From the NCBI RefSeq assembly GCF_000963945.1, contig NZ_BAMW01000006.1, positions 296,737-360,736 of the forward strand: a stretch of 64,000 nucleotides of DNA, written 5' to 3'. This document shows positions 63,878 to 64,000 of the stretch, one piece after another; the first letter of the stretch is position 1, and the number at the start of each line of letters is the position of its first letter. The notes beneath the pieces were generated by a model. That model did no database searches. It was not told where the DNA came from and saw nothing but the letters and a program-made list of their open reading frames with translations. A program made the position numbers and the translations under genes. Origin of the DNA: Acetobacter indonesiensis. GTDB lineage: Bacteria; Pseudomonadota; Alphaproteobacteria; Acetobacterales; Acetobacteraceae.

Positions 63878-64000
63878 GCTGTGGCGTCCAATGTGCTGTG
63901 GGAGTGTGGGGTAAGAGTGGCCATGCCGTCCGGTGCAGGATGGCAGACAGAGCAGGTCCAGCCCTCTGATGTGTCGCCAGCCCTCCGCCACCAGAGTGTG
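63874..64000 (-). CDS. C-terminal fragment of an unidentified protein, cut by the window edge
   Basis: Read on the minus strand in the frame one base off the neighbouring gene, the last 41 codons before a TGA at 63876-63874 include LWWRRAGDTSEGWTCSVCHP, whose CxxC followed by HP suggests a small zinc-binding or redox tail. The stop overlaps the start of the next gene (ATGA), typical of coupled genes. The rest lies beyond the right edge, so no function can be given. Confidence 0.5.
   Translation of the reverse strand, partial: TLWWRRAGDTSEGWTCSVCHPAPDGMATLTPHSHSTLDATA

Overview
This is ordinary chromosomal sequence, most likely from an acetic acid bacterium (Acetobacteraceae, Acetobacter-like) or a close relative in the Alphaproteobacteria. 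The pointers are an FMN-riboswitch riboflavin operon next to the hopanoid-associated genes hpnL and hpnN, a SAM-II riboswitch ahead of metZ (typical of Alphaproteobacteria), an OprB sugar porin, a bc1-type cytochrome b, DUF3297, and a moderately high GC codon usage. The genus is an inference from gene content only.

Layout. 1-9.3 kb: cytochrome b on the minus strand, then a plus-strand run of FMN riboswitch, ribD-ribE-ribBA-ribH, hpnL and hpnN. 9.3-20.2 kb is a long minus-strand block of transport and redox genes: an MFS exporter, a type II sulfide:quinone oxidoreductase, DUF3297, and a transport cluster of FUSC (AaeB-like), DUF1656 (AaeX-like), HlyD adaptor (AaeA-like), a small secreted protein and an HAE1-type RND pump. 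20.5-24.3 kb: an SbcD/SbcC-like nuclease-ATPase pair. 24.3-30.5 kb: OprB porin, moaB, a DJ-1/PfpI protein, a free-standing POTRA protein, folE, apaG and SAM-II-controlled metZ. 30.8-34.5 kb: a GNAT-Nudix fusion coupled to a Rieske oxygenase, DUF2721 and a DUF815 ATPase. 34.6-43.4 kb: yajC, a phospholipase D-family enzyme, a MYG1-family protein, priA, and xerC-pip-retropepsin. 43.5-47.0 kb: a secreted Cys-module protein and the nitrogen genes amtB and glnK, split by an opposite-strand AT-rich glycosyltransferase. 47.2-53 kb: ubiH, cysE, ade and an AT-rich multi-span membrane protein. 53-63 kb: groES-groEL with a CIRCE operator, dienelactone hydrolase, cold-shock protein, a DinG-like helicase, a zinc alcohol dehydrogenase, suhB, efp and tRNA-Ser(UGA). 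To the right of the tRNA lie two unrecognised, translationally coupled minus-strand genes that may be the edge of an integrated element.

How the genes work together. The riboflavin operon is complete for the steps from GTP and ribulose-5-phosphate to riboflavin, except the phosphatase that is usually encoded elsewhere, and is set up for FMN feedback. metZ and cysE serve sulfur amino acid synthesis. The FUSC/AaeX/HlyD/RND cluster looks like one co-directional envelope efflux unit. No CRISPR array, insertion sequence or rRNA was seen. I did not find a clearly new defence or mobile system. The best candidates for second looks are the composite efflux cluster, the AT-rich glycosyltransferase between glnK and amtB, the Rieske/GNAT-Nudix pair, the hook-less SbcCD-like pair, the two-lobed secreted retropepsin, and the possible island boundary at tRNA-Ser.
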